From DASUMF01 sp040510575 (GTDB lineage: Bacteria > Actinomycetota > Acidimicrobiia > IMCC26256 > DASPTH01), in the NCBI GenBank assembly GCA_040510575.1, contig JBEVIU010000122.1, positions 1 through 13,353 on the forward strand: a DNA stretch of 13,353 nucleotides. The letters run 5' to 3'. The notes under the pieces were generated by a model. The model saw only the letters and a list, made by a program, of their open reading frames with translations. It was not told the origin of the DNA and searched no databases. Each line of letters starts with the position of its first letter. Position 1 is the first letter of the stretch. Shown piece after piece: positions 12,950 to 13,353 of this stretch. Made by a program: the position numbers and the translations under genes.

Positions 12950-13353
12950 ATGGAGGGCGTGACGCATGGCGTGGGCGGCGGCCCGGCGGAAGTGCGGGCG
13001 CTCGGGACGCGGTTGTCGAACTGGGGGCGTTGGGGCCCCGACGACGAGCGAGGTGCCACCAACCTCATCACCCCGGACCGGGTGGTGGCGGCGGCCGCGT
13101 TGGTGCGTACCGGCAAGGTGTTCGACCTCGGTATCCCGTTCGACGAGTCGGGCCCGCAGACCGGCACCGGCATCCGCCAGAACCCACTGCACCTCATGTC
13201 GGCCACCGGCACGAACCAGGACTTCGCGGGCGGGTTCCGGTACACCGACGACATCGTGGTGATGGCGTTGCAATGCGCGACGCAGTGGGACGCGCTCGCC
13301 CACGTGTTCTACGACGACCAGCTCTACAACGGCTACCCCGCCACCGAGGTGAC
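12950..13353 (+). CDS. Cyclase-family metal-dependent hydrolase, N-terminal part (runs off right edge)
   Basis: About 134 residues are visible. Family features: NWGRWGPDDERGATNLITPDRV (24-45), the usual opening of putative cyclase/kynurenine-formamidase-like proteins; the beta strand GKVFDLGIPFDESGPQ (55-70); and MALQCATQWDALAHVFYD (105-122), which carries the Thr-Gln-Trp-Asp and His of the predicted metal site. Members are Mn/Zn-type hydrolases of cyclic or amide substrates; the substrate here is unknown. The ATG at 12950 is preceded by an in-frame GTG at 12947. TAGGGT at 12934-12939 is a possible -10 element seven bases before that GTG, so a leaderless message is plausible. No Shine-Dalgarno is seen. 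The gene is divergent from the unknown gene across a spacer of about 97 bases and has no visible link to the pilus genes. Confidence 0.85.
   Translation, partial: MEGVTHGVGGGPAEVRALGTRLSNWGRWGPDDERGATNLITPDRVVAAAALVRTGKVFDLGIPFDESGPQTGTGIRQNPLHLMSATGTNQDFAGGFRYTDDIVVMALQCATQWDALAHVFYDDQLYNGYPATEV

Noticed and set aside
12853..13254. N-terminal extension of the unknown gene to an ATG at 13254
   Set aside because: The extension is antisense to the cyclase gene and crosses a promoter-like AT-rich spacer. The GTG at 12852 gives a sensible protein.
1..13353. tRNA, rRNA, CRISPR arrays, insertion sequences
   Set aside because: No cloverleaf-like segments, regular spaced repeats, inverted terminal repeats or transposase motifs were seen.

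Overview
This window is high-GC bacterial DNA, very probably from an actinobacterium. I lean to Acidimicrobiia or a relative, from overall gene style rather than any marker gene. The supporting signs are dense coding, many GTG starts, GTGA stop/start overlaps, promoter layouts suggesting leaderless transcripts, and a Tad pilus locus of the secretin-free kind. I see no rRNA, tRNA, CRISPR array, insertion sequence or phage gene. Most long plus-strand open frames between 1 and 12000 are antisense shadows of the minus-strand genes.

Left part (1-4171, all minus strand): a cell-surface glycan block. Read in transcription order it has a UspA-type universal stress protein (4171-3710), an NAD-dependent sugar epimerase/dehydratase (3667-2639), a FAD-dependent UDP-galactopyranose-mutase-like oxidoreductase (2490-1000) and a GT4 glycosyltransferase (968 to beyond the left edge).

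Centre (4282-11868, all minus strand): a ten-gene Tad/Flp pilus operon. Order: CpaB/RcpC-like SAF protein, CpaE/TadZ-like ATPase-fold protein with a lysine-less P-loop, TadA secretion ATPase, TadB, TadC, a small Flp pilin, two TadE-like pseudopilins, a TadG-like protein, and a secreted PKD-domain protein. Six junctions are 4-base GTGA overlaps, so translation looks tightly coupled. The flp-tadE junction would be a seventh (CTGA) if a CTG start is used, and that start would restore a prepilin-type leader. A sigma70-like promoter (TTGACG-N18-CATAGT) lies upstream of cpaB. No prepilin peptidase (TadV/CpaA) and no secretin are present in the window.

Right part (11869-13353): a plus-strand excisionase/BldC-type helix-turn-helix protein (12027-12329) is divergent from the Tad operon. 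It converges, with a 53-base 3' overlap, on a minus-strand gene of unknown function (12277-12852) with a predicted helical N-terminus and two beta-rich halves. The octamer TTCGAGCA occurs at the putative Tad promoter and twice at the promoter/start of the unknown gene. This raises the possibility, not proven, that the HTH/unknown-protein pair and the Tad operon share regulation. The window ends inside a cyclase-family hydrolase gene (12950 onward).
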